Shown piece by piece: positions 27,302 to 36,125 of a DNA stretch of 64,000 nt (within the stretch, counting starts at the first letter, position 1; each line of letters starts with the position of its first letter). The DNA lies in assembly GCF_001590835.1 (NCBI RefSeq), contig NZ_LTAQ01000012.1, positions 62,001 to 126,000 on the forward strand, in the 5' to 3' direction. The notes under the pieces are model-generated. The model saw nothing but the letters and a program-made list of their open reading frames with translations. It did no database searches and was not told where the DNA came from. Source of the stretch: Bacillus gaemokensis. Lineage in GTDB: Bacteria > Bacillota > Bacilli > Bacillales > Bacillaceae_G. The position numbers were made by a program, and so were the translations under genes.

Positions 27302-28501
27302 GTGGGTAATATAAAAGAAATTTCAAAGCGAAAGCTTCTTGGAATAGCAGGGCTTGGTTGGTTATTTGATGCAATGGATGTTGGTATGCTGTCATTTGTC
27401 ATTGTAGCGCTGCAAAAAGAATGGGGATTAAGTAGCCAGGAGATGGGCTGGATCGGCAGTATTAATTCGGTCGGAATGGCAGTCGGGGCACTTGTCTTTG
27501 GCATACTAGCAGATAAGATAGGACGGAAATCGGTCTTTATTATAACCTTATTATTATTTTCTATCGGTAGTGGTTTAACGGCATTATCGACAACTTTAGC
27601 TGTATTTTTGATTCTACGCTTTTTAATTGGTATGGGTCTTGGTGGAGAATTACCAGTTGCTTCTACCCTTGTATCTGAAAGTGTTGAGGCACATGAAAGA
27701 GGAAAAATTGTTGTGCTACTTGAAAGTTTTTGGGCTGGTGGTTGGTTAATAGCGGCTCTTATTTCTTATTTTGTAATTCCAAAGTATGGTTGGCAAGTAG
27801 CGATGGTGTTGAGTGCGATTCCAGCTTTTTACGCCCTATATTTAAGATGGAACTTACCAGACTCACCGAGATTTGAAAAGGTTGAGAAAAAGCAATCTGT
27901 TCTTACAAATATAAAGGCAGTTTGGTCTTTTGAGTATCGTAAAGCAACGATTATGCTATGGGTTTTATGGTTCTGTGTTGTCTTTTCTTATTATGGCATG
28001 TTTCTTTGGTTACCAAGTGTAATGGTATTAAAAGGATTCAGTTTAATAAAGAGTTTCCAGTATGTGCTGATTATGACGTTGGCACAGCTCCCAGGATATT
28101 TTACTGCAGCATGGTTTATTGAACGCCTTGGCCGTAAATTTGTATTAGTTACATATTTAATCGGTACAGCATGCAGTGCTTATGTATTCGGAATAGCTGA
28201 TTCGCTTACGACATTATTGATAGCTGGGATGCTCTTATCTTTCTTTAACTTAGGAGCATGGGGTGCTTTATATGCGTATACACCTGAGCAGTATCCAACG
28301 GTAATTCGAGGTACGGGAGCAGGGATGGCAGCTGCTTTTGGCCGAATTGGTGGTATCCTTGGTCCGTTATTAGTAGGGTATCTTGTTGCTTCGAAAGCTT
28401 CTCTGTCACTGATCTTTACAATCTTTTGCGTTTCTATTTTAATTGGCGTAATTGCAGTAGTGATGCTCGGACGGGAAACAAAGCAGCAAGAGTTAGTATA
28501 A
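27302..28501 (+). CDS. niaP: MFS transporter, NiaP-like (niacin uptake)
   Basis: A 399-residue protein with 12 membrane segments of the sugar/aromatic-acid MFS branch. The N-terminus (KLLGIAGLGWLFDAMDVGML) and the loop GMGLGGELPVASTLVSE closely follow B. subtilis NiaP (YceI) as I recall it. The loop-2 motif GILADKIGRKSV is intact. It starts with GTG after GAGGAGGA. It is monocistronic, with an inverted repeat upstream and a terminator downstream. Transport of another small carboxylate is possible. Confidence 0.75.
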   Translation: MGNIKEISKRKLLGIAGLGWLFDAMDVGMLSFVIVALQKEWGLSSQEMGWIGSINSVGMAVGALVFGILADKIGRKSVFIITLLLFSIGSGLTALSTTLAVFLILRFLIGMGLGGELPVASTLVSESVEAHERGKIVVLLESFWAGGWLIAALISYFVIPKYGWQVAMVLSAIPAFYALYLRWNLPDSPRFEKVEKKQSVLTNIKAVWSFEYRKATIMLWVLWFCVVFSYYGMFLWLPSVMVLKGFSLIKSFQYVLIMTLAQLPGYFTAAWFIERLGRKFVLVTYLIGTACSAYVFGIADSLTTLLIAGMLLSFFNLGAWGALYAYTPEQYPTVIRGTGAGMAAAFGRIGGILGPLLVGYLVASKASLSLIFTIFCVSILIGVIAVVMLGRETKQQELV

Positions 28502-28503
28502 TG

Positions 28504-28536
28504 AAAAAAGGAGGTCCGAGTTGACTTCCTTTTTTG
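28504..28536 (+). terminator. Terminator of the NiaP-like gene
   Basis: Stem AAAAAAGGAGGTC/GACTTCCTTTTTT with a 6-base loop. Confidence 0.8.
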
Positions 28537-28602
28537 TTGTATTCTAGTTGAGCGAGTGTAGGGTAAGTAGAAAATAAGGTTAGAAAAAGGAATTATTTCT
28601 TA

Positions 28603-28616
28603 TGAAAGCGAATGTA
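28603..28616 (+). promoter_or_regulatory. Possible cre box upstream of the orphan LytTR regulator
   Basis: TGAAAGCGAATGTA matches 12 of 14 positions of the CcpA consensus, missing the T and the last C of the right half. It lies 42 bases before the regulator start. Weak on its own; the role of the downstream transporter makes it plausible. Confidence 0.35.
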
Positions 28617-28658
28617 TACAACAAGACATATGGACAAAAGAATTAGGTGGTTAGGCAA

Positions 28659-29375
28659 ATGAAAATTTTACTTATCATGGAAGAGACAGAAAGTCGAACT
28701 CGATTAATTGAAACATTTACAGAAAATATGCGAAATGTAGATTGTTTTGAAGTAAGAACAGGAATGGAATCTTTGCAAATAGCAAAAAAACATGTTCCTG
28801 ATTTCGTTTTTTTAGATACGCAGTTAGCTGATGGCACAGGTTTTGAATTTTCTAGCTTACTACAACAATTAAGTTGTTATACAAAATTTGTTTTTATTGG
28901 TGAGAATATAGAAGGAGCGATTGAAGCTTTTCGATTTCAAGCGTTTTATTATTTATTACGGCCATTTCGTGAGGAAGATTTACAGTTCCTTTTGTGTAGA
29001 ATGGAACAAGAAAAAGAAAATAAAATAAAAAACCATTTGCGAAAACTTCCGATTGAAAGTCACGAAGGAATTACATATGTTTTTCCAGAGGACATTATAT
29101 ACGTGAGTAAAAATAAAGAAAATAAAACGGTTTCGATTTATACAACAAATAATCAATATATTTCAACCTATACACTGCAGGAATTAGAAAATAAATTAAC
29201 TGCATATGATTTTCTACGCGTTCACAAAAGTTATTTAATAAATATCATGCATGTTCATGCACTAAAACCTTATTATAATGGAACATATAATCTTTATTTA
29301 GATAGGTATGATGAGCAGCCAATTCCTGTTAGTCGAAACTATGTGAAAAGACTTCGTAATAAAATTGAACTATGA
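28659..29375 (+). CDS. Orphan LytTR-family response regulator with degenerate receiver
   Basis: A 238-residue protein with a CheY-like domain (1-115) and a C-terminal LytTR DNA-binding domain (about 135-238, FLRVHKSYLINI). The phosphoacceptor D53 is kept (FVFLDTQL), but the acidic pair is EE (residues 8-9), the switch Thr is Gly81, and the invariant Lys is Arg101 (LLRPF). LytR at 998 has all of these normal. No histidine kinase lies nearby. AGGTGG precedes the ATG. It sits directly upstream of cstA, like BtsR/YpdB-type regulators of pyruvate transporters, and probably controls it, perhaps without normal phosphorylation. Confidence 0.85.
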   Translation: MKILLIMEETESRTRLIETFTENMRNVDCFEVRTGMESLQIAKKHVPDFVFLDTQLADGTGFEFSSLLQQLSCYTKFVFIGENIEGAIEAFRFQAFYYLLRPFREEDLQFLLCRMEQEKENKIKNHLRKLPIESHEGITYVFPEDIIYVSKNKENKTVSIYTTNNQYISTYTLQELENKLTAYDFLRVHKSYLINIMHVHALKPYYNGTYNLYLDRYDEQPIPVSRNYVKRLRNKIEL

Positions 29376-29497
29376 CAAGTTGTGAGTGAATTTCAACATG
29401 TTAACATAAGAATCCTTCATGATAAGGAGGATTCAAGTTAAATATTCAGAAAATTTAGTACAATCTCCTCTAAGGAGTAGTATAGGGGGGATTGTAT

Positions 29498-31573
29498 GTG
29501 AAGGCGTTTAAGTCAATTTTACTTTGGGGTGTTATTGCAGCATTAGGAGCAGTTGGATTTGGTGTCATTGCCTTATCGCAAGGTGAAACAATTAATGCCG
29601 TATGGTTATTAGTGGCAGCTGTTTCTGTATATGCTATTGCTTACCGTTTTTATAGTAGATTTATTGCAAGAAAAGTATTTGAACTAGATAATAATCGCAA
29701 AACACCTGCTGAGACGTTAAATGATGGGAAAGATTACGTTCCAACAAATAAATGGGTATTATTTGGTCATCATTTCGCGGCAATTGCCGGTGCAGGTCCG
29801 CTTGTAGGACCAATATTGGCAGCGCAGATGGGATATTTACCAGGAACTATTTGGATTATTGTTGGAGTTGTAGTTGCTGGGGCTGTACAAGATTTCGTTA
29901 TTTTATTTGCTTCAATGAGACGTAATGGGAAATCATTAGGTGAAATGATTAAGGATGAAATTGGTCCTGTTACAGGATTGATTGCAATGGTTGGTATTTT
30001 AGGTATTATGATTATTTTGTTAGCAGTATTAGCGTTAGTAGTTGTGAAAGCGCTCGTTGGTAGTCCTTGGGGCATGTTTACGATCGCAGCGACAATTCCA
30101 ATTGCTATTTTAATGGGTGTTTATATGCGTTATATTCGTCCGGGGCGCGTTGGAGAAGGGTCGGTTATTGGTATTATTTTACTCATTTTATCCCTTGTGG
30201 GAGGACAGTATGTAGCGGAAAATCCTACGCTTGCAAGTATGTTTACTTTTAGTGGTGAAACAATTGCTATTATGCTTATCGTATATGGCTTTATTGCATC
30301 TGCATTACCGGTTTGGATGCTGCTCGCACCACGTGATTATTTAAGTACATTTTTAAAAGTTGGTACGATTGTTGGGCTAGCAGTTGGGATTCTAATTGTA
30401 GCGCCAGACTTACAAATGCCAGCTGTGTCTAAATTTATTGATGGAACGGGTCCAGTGTTTTCTGGGAATTTATTTCCGTTTTTATTCATTACAATCGCGT
30501 GCGGTGCTGTATCAGGATTTCATGCTTTAGTTTCCTCTGGTACTTCGCCGAAAATGATTGAAAGGGAAGGGCATGCGCAGCCAATTGGCTACGGAGCGAT
30601 GCTGATGGAATCTTTCGTTGCAGCAATGGCCATGATTGCAGCTTGTGTACTAACACCAGGGACTTATTTTGCTATCAACAGTCCAGCGGCTCTAATTGGA
30701 ACGGATGTATCACAAGCAGCCCAAGTTATTTCTTCTTGGGGATTTGCAATTACACCGAATGAATTAAAGGACCTTGCTGTAAATGTTGGTGAACAAACGA
30801 TACTATCTCGTACAGGAGGAGCGCCAACATTAGCAATTGGGATGGCCTACATCTTTTCACAAGTAATAGGTGGAACTGCGATGATGGCGTTCTGGTATCA
30901 TTTTGCTATTTTATTTGAAGCATTATTTATTTTAACAACAATTGATGCGGGTACGCGTGTAGGACGATTTATGATTCAAGATATTTTAGGACACGTGTAT
31001 AAACCATTTGCGAAAACGGACTCTACACTAGCAAATGTAATTGCAACAACTTTATGTGTGTTAGGATGGGGGTATTTCTTATACCAAGGGGTAATTGATC
31101 CACTCGGTGGAATTAATACATTATGGCCGCTCTTTGGAATTGCGAACCAAATGTTAGCTGGCATTGCATTATTACTCGGAACAACAATTTTGTTTAAAAT
31201 GGGGAAAAAGGCGTATGTTTGGGTCACTCTTATTCCAACTGTAGGATTATTGATTGTAACGATGACAGCTGGTTATCAAAAATTATTTCACGAGAATCCA
31301 AAAATTGGATTTTTATCGCATGCAAAAGTATTTCAAAATGCTTTAGATAGTGGGAAAATATTGGCACCAGCGAAAAACGTAGCACAGATGAAGCAAATTA
31401 TTTTGAATGATTATATTGATGCGGCACTTTGTGGCATTTTCATGTTAGTCGTTATCGCAGTGCTGATTTCTGCTATTCGTATATGGATCCAAGTGTTGCA
31501 AAATAAAGCAGTACCGTTAAAAGAAGCACCATATATTGCGAGAGATGAAAGTGAGACGAGAAATTATGCTTAA
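29498..31573 (+). CDS. cstA: CstA-family carbon-starvation/pyruvate transporter
   Basis: A 691-residue protein with about 16 membrane segments. FGHHFAAIAGAGPLVGPILAAQMGYLPG and FHALVSSGTSPKMIEREGHA are the CstA-domain signatures. E. coli homologues CstA and BtsT take up pyruvate and peptides with protons. The GTG at 29498 is 7 bases from GGGGGG; the in-frame TTG at 29492 is too close. An out-of-frame ATG-TGA pair overlaps this start codon. It is followed by a YbdD-like gene with an 8-base overlap and preceded by a LytTR regulator. Confidence 0.92.
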   Translation: MKAFKSILLWGVIAALGAVGFGVIALSQGETINAVWLLVAAVSVYAIAYRFYSRFIARKVFELDNNRKTPAETLNDGKDYVPTNKWVLFGHHFAAIAGAGPLVGPILAAQMGYLPGTIWIIVGVVVAGAVQDFVILFASMRRNGKSLGEMIKDEIGPVTGLIAMVGILGIMIILLAVLALVVVKALVGSPWGMFTIAATIPIAILMGVYMRYIRPGRVGEGSVIGIILLILSLVGGQYVAENPTLASMFTFSGETIAIMLIVYGFIASALPVWMLLAPRDYLSTFLKVGTIVGLAVGILIVAPDLQMPAVSKFIDGTGPVFSGNLFPFLFITIACGAVSGFHALVSSGTSPKMIEREGHAQPIGYGAMLMESFVAAMAMIAACVLTPGTYFAINSPAALIGTDVSQAAQVISSWGFAITPNELKDLAVNVGEQTILSRTGGAPTLAIGMAYIFSQVIGGTAMMAFWYHFAILFEALFILTTIDAGTRVGRFMIQDILGHVYKPFAKTDSTLANVIATTLCVLGWGYFLYQGVIDPLGGINTLWPLFGIANQMLAGIALLLGTTILFKMGKKAYVWVTLIPTVGLLIVTMTAGYQKLFHENPKIGFLSHAKVFQNALDSGKILAPAKNVAQMKQIILNDYIDAALCGIFMLVVIAVLISAIRIWIQVLQNKAVPLKEAPYIARDESETRNYA

Positions 31574-31769
31574 AAAATTAGGAAAGGTGTGGAGGGCACG
31601 AAAGCAATTTATTAGTTTGCTTGTTGGAGTACCGAGTTATGAAACGTATGTTACTTATATGAAGAAGCACCATCCAGAAGAAACTATGTTATGTCGAAAA
31701 CAGTTCTTTGCAGAAGTGCAAGAAGCTAGATTTAATGCGAAAGGTGGAAAAATATCGAGATGTTGTTGA
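31566..31769 (+). CDS. YbdD/YjiX family small protein
   Basis: A 67-residue basic protein with the family core VGVPSYETYVTYMKKHHP and a C-terminal Cys pair. YbdD/YjiX proteins nearly always follow cstA/btsT and are needed for its activity in enterobacteria. The ATG at 31566 overlaps the cstA stop by 8 bases, giving translational coupling; in-frame starts at 31536 and 31545 are less like the family. A terminator follows directly. Confidence 0.87.
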   Translation: MLKKLGKVWRARKQFISLLVGVPSYETYVTYMKKHHPEETMLCRKQFFAEVQEARFNAKGGKISRCC

Positions 31770-31771
31770 CG

Positions 31772-31800
31772 GAAAAGGGCGATTCATCGTCCTTTTTTAT
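31772..31800 (+). terminator. Terminator of cstA-ybdD
   Basis: Stem AAAAGGGCGAT/ATCGTCCTTTT with a tiny loop and a T-rich tail. Confidence 0.85.
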
Positions 31801-31806
31801 TTTTTT

Positions 31807-31822
31807 TGTTTCACGTGGAACG
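31807..31822 (-). other. parS-like centromere site (ParB/Spo0J binding)
   Basis: On the minus strand CGTTCCACGTGAAACA matches the Bacillus parS consensus TGTTNCACGTGAAACA at 15 of 16 positions, failing only the first base. The site is in the gap between cstA-ybdD and pdxK, outside any gene. Spo0J/ParB loads here and helps place SMC for origin segregation. parS sites cluster near oriC, which fits the synteny of the region. Confidence 0.75.
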
Positions 31823-31929
31823 AAAAAAATAAAAAGATTTGGGGATAATAGCGGCTTCTGTTTGAGTAGAATGATCATAGTGATTTACATAATAAGAAAC
31901 GATAGAACCAAGTTAGATTTTGTAGCCAA

Positions 31930-31966
31930 AAAAAATAAGGCTATCGTTGGATAGCCTTATTTTTTA
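31930..31966 (-). terminator. Terminator of pdxK
   Basis: A 15-bp perfect stem (AAAAATAAGGCTATC and its complement), T-rich on both ends. Confidence 0.8.
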
Positions 31967-31995
31967 TCCCGATATTAGTAGGGGATTTTACTTTC

Positions 31996-32820
31996 TTATA
32001 CAAGTTCTTTTCCAACAGCAAATTTACGATATGCACCGTGATGAGTTGGGCCAACATATTCGTTAATTTGGAATGAATGACGAATTGCTGCTGTGATGAA
32101 ATCTTTTGCCACTTGTACTGCTTCTTTTACAGACTTTCCTTTTGCAAGCTCTGCTGCAATTGCTGCAGAATATGTACAACCTGCACCGTGTGTATTTGTC
32201 GTATCGATTTTCTCTGATTCTAAAAGATCAAATGTTTCTCCATCGTATAATACATCGATTGCAGTTTCAGTTCCTAACTTGCTACCGCCTTTAATTAATA
32301 CATACTTAGCACCTAAAGCATGGATTTTTTTAGCAGCTTCTTTCATGTCCTCAAGGGAATTAATTTTCACACCGCTTAGCTGATATGCTTCAAATAAGTT
32401 TGGTGTCACAACTAATGCTTTTGGAACAAGTACATCACGTAAGCAGTCATTTGTTTCAGGATGCAATGCTTCGTCTGCCCCTTTACAAACCATAACTGGA
32501 TCGACTACTACGTTTTGTAGATTATGTTTTTCAATTGTTTCAGCAACCATTTCAATGATTTCAACAGATCCAAGCATACCCGTTTTTAAAGCATCCACAC
32601 CAACACCTTCAATAGTTGTCTCTAATTGTGGTTTTAGTGTAGAAGCAGGAATAGGAAATACGTTATGTGCCCATCCGTTATGTGGGTCCATCGTTACGAT
32701 TGTTGTAAGAGATGTCATTCCGTATACACCAAGTTCTTGGAACGTTTTTAAATCCGCTTGAATACCAGCGCCACCGCTTGTGTCAGAACCCGCGATTGTA
32801 AGTGCTTTATTTAATGTCAT
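31996..32820 (-). CDS. pdxK: Pyridoxine/pyridoxal/HMP kinase (PdxK, ThiD-like)
   Basis: A 274-residue ribokinase-fold enzyme. It has ALTIAGSDTSGGAGIQADLK at the N-terminus, DPVMVCKG, and the ATP/anion-hole motif THGAGCTYSAAIAAELAKG. It follows B. subtilis PdxK (YwdB) closely, including YVGPTHHGA near the end; that enzyme phosphorylates pyridoxal and hydroxymethylpyrimidine. The start at 32820 has GAGGGGG upstream; a start 48 bases further up lacks one. It is a single gene. A thiamin role (ThiD) cannot be excluded. Confidence 0.9.
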   Translation of the reverse strand: MTLNKALTIAGSDTSGGAGIQADLKTFQELGVYGMTSLTTIVTMDPHNGWAHNVFPIPASTLKPQLETTIEGVGVDALKTGMLGSVEIIEMVAETIEKHNLQNVVVDPVMVCKGADEALHPETNDCLRDVLVPKALVVTPNLFEAYQLSGVKINSLEDMKEAAKKIHALGAKYVLIKGGSKLGTETAIDVLYDGETFDLLESEKIDTTNTHGAGCTYSAAIAAELAKGKSVKEAVQVAKDFITAAIRHSFQINEYVGPTHHGAYRKFAVGKELV

Positions 32821-32977
32821 TGTGAAAGCCCCCTCAGGTGATATAATGAAAACTACATTTTTAATCATTATATCAATGTTACGAATAAGTACAAAGTGAA
32901 AAAATGGCTTGTTTGTTTTAAATGGTATTGAATTTGGTACAATGAGAAATGAAAATATTGTATGTAGGAGACAATTT

Positions 32978-34555
32978 ATGTTTCAAGAAAATCGTACAAA
33001 TGAATTAGTAATATTAAAAGAAATTGCAGAAACATTAAATGCATCAAATGATACGTATCATGTTCTGCAGGCAGTATTAGAAAAGCTACTGCATGTAACA
33101 GGATTAACAACAGGATGGATTTTTCTTGCTGATGAAAATGGTAGGTATACAAAATTAATTGATTATCATTTACCAGCAGCGCTTACCTTTCAAAATAAAA
33201 AGCCAATGTGTGAAGGAGAATGCTGGTGTTTGCGTCGGTTTGTAGAAGGGAAATTAGAGAGAGCCGTTAATATTATTGAATGCAAGAGAATTAATAACGC
33301 AATTGAAAATGACTGGGGTGATACAGAAGGGATTCTTCACCATGCAACAGTTCCATTAAAGGCTGGTGGGGAAGAATTTGGCGTACTAAATGTAGCAAGT
33401 CCAGGAAAAACGCATTTTTCTGAGGAAGAACTTATGTTATTACAATCAGTTGCTTTACAGATTGGAACGGCCTTAAAGCGGACGAAATTATATGAGGGCG
33501 AAAAACGACGGGCTCATTATTATGTGAAGTTAGAGCACTTCATTCAGAAATTGAGAATGATTCATAAGCTCAATACATTACCGGAAGAAGTTGTAAAACA
33601 AGTGGGAGATGTATTTCTGTGGGAGCAAGTCGCATTTTTTATACAGGAAGAAAAAAAAATATCCATGCGGGCTTTCTATAAGGAGCATACATTACAAGAG
33701 GATTTAGGTTTAGAGAGAGCGGCAAAAGAAGCTATAGAGAGGAATCGACCTGTCTTATTGAAAAGACAGATCGGGAATGTCGTTTATCCTAGTGGTTCTA
33801 TTATTGCTGCCCCAATACATATTCGAAACCATGTGTTTGGTGTTCTATGCGTGAGCTCGAGTAAAGGTGAGTTTGATACCAATACTGTAGATATGATACA
33901 AGCGTTAACGAATCATATCTCATTAATGATTGAGAATTTAAGATTAAATGAACAGCGCCGTGAGCTTGTTCGAATGGAAGAACGAAATCGTTTAGCGAGG
34001 GATCTTCATGATTCTGTTTCACAAAAGCTATTTTCATTAACCTTCATGACGAAGGGAGCTGAAGCTGTTTTGAAGGGACAAAATGAAAGAGTCGATCAAT
34101 CTCTTCATGAGATGAGGGAACTAGCACAAGGTGCTTTAAAGGAAATGAGGACCCTCATTTGGCAGCTTCGCCCAGCAGGATTAGAAAAAGGTTTGCTTCC
34201 AGCTTTAAAACAGTATGGTGAAAACTTAGGGTTACAAATTCGTGAACAGGTTACAGGTGTGCGTGATCTACCTCGTGTAGTAGAAGAAACATTGTGGCGT
34301 ATTGGACAAGAGGCTTTAAATAATGTCAGTAAGCATGCTGACGTCATGGAAGCTACGATTTATTTCAAATTGACAGAGAAAGATGTATCTTTAGAAGTAG
34401 TTGATTACGGAATTGGTTTTATTGAGAAAAATGTAAAAAAGAAAAAGTCACTTGGCATGACAACCATGCGGGAACGAGCAGAATTAATTGGTGGATATAT
34501 TAAGATTGCGAGCGGAAAAAAGCGGACAAGTATAAAAGTGATTGTACCATTATAA
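32978..34555 (+). CDS. GAF-domain sensor histidine kinase (NarL-type partner, YhcY-like)
   Basis: A 525-residue cytoplasmic kinase without membrane helices. Two GAF domains (about 15-170 and 195-320) precede a HisKA_3 domain with H344 (RLARDLHDSVSQKLF) and a HATPase with a degenerate G-box (DYGIGF). GAF1 holds four cysteines, C78, C82, C84 and C102 (CEGECWC...EC), a spacing suited to a metal, Fe-S cluster or thiol switch. The start at 32978 follows TAGGAG. The LuxR-type regulator follows 25 bases later and an azoreductase after that, as in B. subtilis yhcY-yhcZ-yhdA. The signal is unknown; redox is inferred. Confidence 0.9.
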   Translation: MFQENRTNELVILKEIAETLNASNDTYHVLQAVLEKLLHVTGLTTGWIFLADENGRYTKLIDYHLPAALTFQNKKPMCEGECWCLRRFVEGKLERAVNIIECKRINNAIENDWGDTEGILHHATVPLKAGGEEFGVLNVASPGKTHFSEEELMLLQSVALQIGTALKRTKLYEGEKRRAHYYVKLEHFIQKLRMIHKLNTLPEEVVKQVGDVFLWEQVAFFIQEEKKISMRAFYKEHTLQEDLGLERAAKEAIERNRPVLLKRQIGNVVYPSGSIIAAPIHIRNHVFGVLCVSSSKGEFDTNTVDMIQALTNHISLMIENLRLNEQRRELVRMEERNRLARDLHDSVSQKLFSLTFMTKGAEAVLKGQNERVDQSLHEMRELAQGALKEMRTLIWQLRPAGLEKGLLPALKQYGENLGLQIREQVTGVRDLPRVVEETLWRIGQEALNNVSKHADVMEATIYFKLTEKDVSLEVVDYGIGFIEKNVKKKKSLGMTTMRERAELIGGYIKIASGKKRTSIKVIVPL

Positions 34556-34580
34556 TGTGATGTGAAAATGAGGGAAGCTT

Positions 34581-35228
34581 GTGAAGATAAAAGTATTATT
34601 AGTTGATGATCATACAGTTGTTTTAAAAGGGTTAGCATTTTTCTTAAGTACGCAAGAAGATTTAGAATTAGTTGGGGAAGCAAACAACGGAAAAGAAGCG
34701 TTAGAAAAGGTAGGAGCAGTACAACCGGATGTTGTGTTGATGGATTTGTACATGCCAGAGATGGATGGCATTGAAGCGACAGCGTGTATAAAAAAAGAAT
34801 ATCCGGATGTAAAAGTACTTGTATTAACCAGTTTTTCTGATCAAGCACATGTGTTACCGGCATTAAAAGCTGGAGCAAGTGGATATATTTTAAAAGATGT
34901 TGAACCGGATCAGCTTGTAGAGGCGATTCGTAGTGCGTACAAAGGAAATATTCAGCTGCATCCTGAGATAGCAAATGCGCTCCTTTCCCAAACAATGCCG
35001 CAAGAAGAACAAGAGTCTATATCAAATATTCATGTGGATGTACTAACTGCCAGAGAAAATGAAGTATTGCAGTTACTTGCTAAAGGAATGAGTAATAAGG
35101 AAATTGCTTCTGTTTTAGTAATTACGGAAAAAACAGTAAAAGCTCACGTAAGTAGTATTTTGAGTAAATTAAACTTATCAGATCGTACGCAAGCAGCTTT
35201 ATATGCAGTGAAAAATGGAATTGTATAA
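34581..35228 (+). CDS. NarL/LuxR-family response regulator (YhcZ-like)
   Basis: A 215-residue regulator. The receiver (1-120) has D10, phosphoacceptor D55 (VVLMDLYMPEMDG), Thr in VLTSFSD and Lys in YILKDV. The C-terminal LuxR helix-turn-helix (about 150-212) has LTARENEVLQLLAKGMSNKEIA. It starts with GTG after AGGGAAG, 25 bases after the kinase stop, so they form one two-component system. The azoreductase 190 bases downstream is a candidate target but has its own leader after a terminator. Confidence 0.92.
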   Translation: MKIKVLLVDDHTVVLKGLAFFLSTQEDLELVGEANNGKEALEKVGAVQPDVVLMDLYMPEMDGIEATACIKKEYPDVKVLVLTSFSDQAHVLPALKAGASGYILKDVEPDQLVEAIRSAYKGNIQLHPEIANALLSQTMPQEEQESISNIHVDVLTARENEVLQLLAKGMSNKEIASVLVITEKTVKAHVSSILSKLNLSDRTQAALYAVKNGIV

Positions 35229-35247
35229 AGACAAAAGTCGTAGGACC

Positions 35248-35277
35248 AAGTTCGCCTTTAGAAGGTGGACTTTTTTT
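35248..35277 (+). terminator. Terminator of the GAF kinase-regulator operon
   Basis: An 11-bp stem with two G-U pairs (AAGTTCGCCTT/AAGGTGGACTT) and T7. Confidence 0.75.
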
Positions 35278-35419
35278 ATGGAAAGATACGTCTATATGAG
35301 GAAGAAATAAATGAATTGAAAAGGTAGAATGTAGTTGTAAGCAACAACATTACAAGGGACAAGACCTTTTTAGTAAGTAATATATAACAACGTAAGAGTG
35401 AGTACTAGGAGGAAAAAGC

Positions 35420-36046
35420 ATGACAACAGTTTTATTTGTAAAAGCTAACAACCGTCCAGCAGATCAAGCAGTTAGTGTGAAATTATATGAAGCATTTTTA
35501 GCAAGCTACAGAGAATCACATGCAAACGATACAGTGGTAGAACTTGATTTATACAATGAAGAGTTACCGTACATGGGTGTAGATATGATTAATGGTACAT
35601 TTAAAGTAGATAAAGGATTTGATTTAACAGCAGAAGAGGCGAAAGCGGTAGCTGTTGCTAATAAATATTTAGATCAATTCCTTGCAGCTGATAAAGTAGT
35701 ATTTGGTTTCCCATTATGGAACTTAACAATTCCAGCTGTACTTCACACATATATCGATTATTTAAACCGTGCCGGTAAAACGTTCCAATATACAGCAGAA
35801 GGCCCAGTAGGTCTTATCGGAGATAAGAAAGTTGCATTATTAAATGCACGCGGTGGTGTATATTCTGAAGGTCCAGCAGCTGGCGTAGAAATGGCTGTTA
35901 AATATGTAGCAAGCATGATGGGATTCTTCGGTGTGAAAAATATGGAAACAGTAGTAATTGAAGGCCACAACCAATTCCCAGATCAAGCAGAAGAAATTAT
36001 TGCAGAGGGTCTTGAAAAAGCTGTTAAGGTAGCAAGTGAATTTTAA
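35420..36046 (+). CDS. azoR: FMN-dependent NADH-azoreductase (flavodoxin fold)
   Basis: A 208-residue enzyme of the AcpD/AzoR group. VKANNRPADQAVSVKLYEAF binds the FMN phosphate, FGFPLWNLTIPAVLHTYIDYLNRAGKTF is the flavin loop, and NARGGVYS is the second signature. It reduces quinones and azo compounds with NADH. AGGAGG lies 6 bases before the ATG. It follows a two-component system that may regulate it. Confidence 0.93.
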   Translation: MTTVLFVKANNRPADQAVSVKLYEAFLASYRESHANDTVVELDLYNEELPYMGVDMINGTFKVDKGFDLTAEEAKAVAVANKYLDQFLAADKVVFGFPLWNLTIPAVLHTYIDYLNRAGKTFQYTAEGPVGLIGDKKVALLNARGGVYSEGPAAGVEMAVKYVASMMGFFGVKNMETVVIEGHNQFPDQAEEIIAEGLEKAVKVASEF

Positions 36047-36084
36047 TTAAAATTATAATCGCCACTCAAAAGTGATAAAGATTA

Positions 36085-36125
36085 TTGCAGTACCAACTTT
36101 TTAAGACGTTGGTACTGCTTTTTTG
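36085..36125 (+). terminator. Terminator of azoR
   Basis: Stem GCAGTACCAAC/GTTGGTACTGC with a 7-9 base loop and T6. Confidence 0.85.

Noticed and set aside
31760-31954. Plus-strand open frame of 64 codons after the ybdD-like gene
   Set aside because: It runs through a terminator, the parS-like site and part of another terminator; not coding-like.
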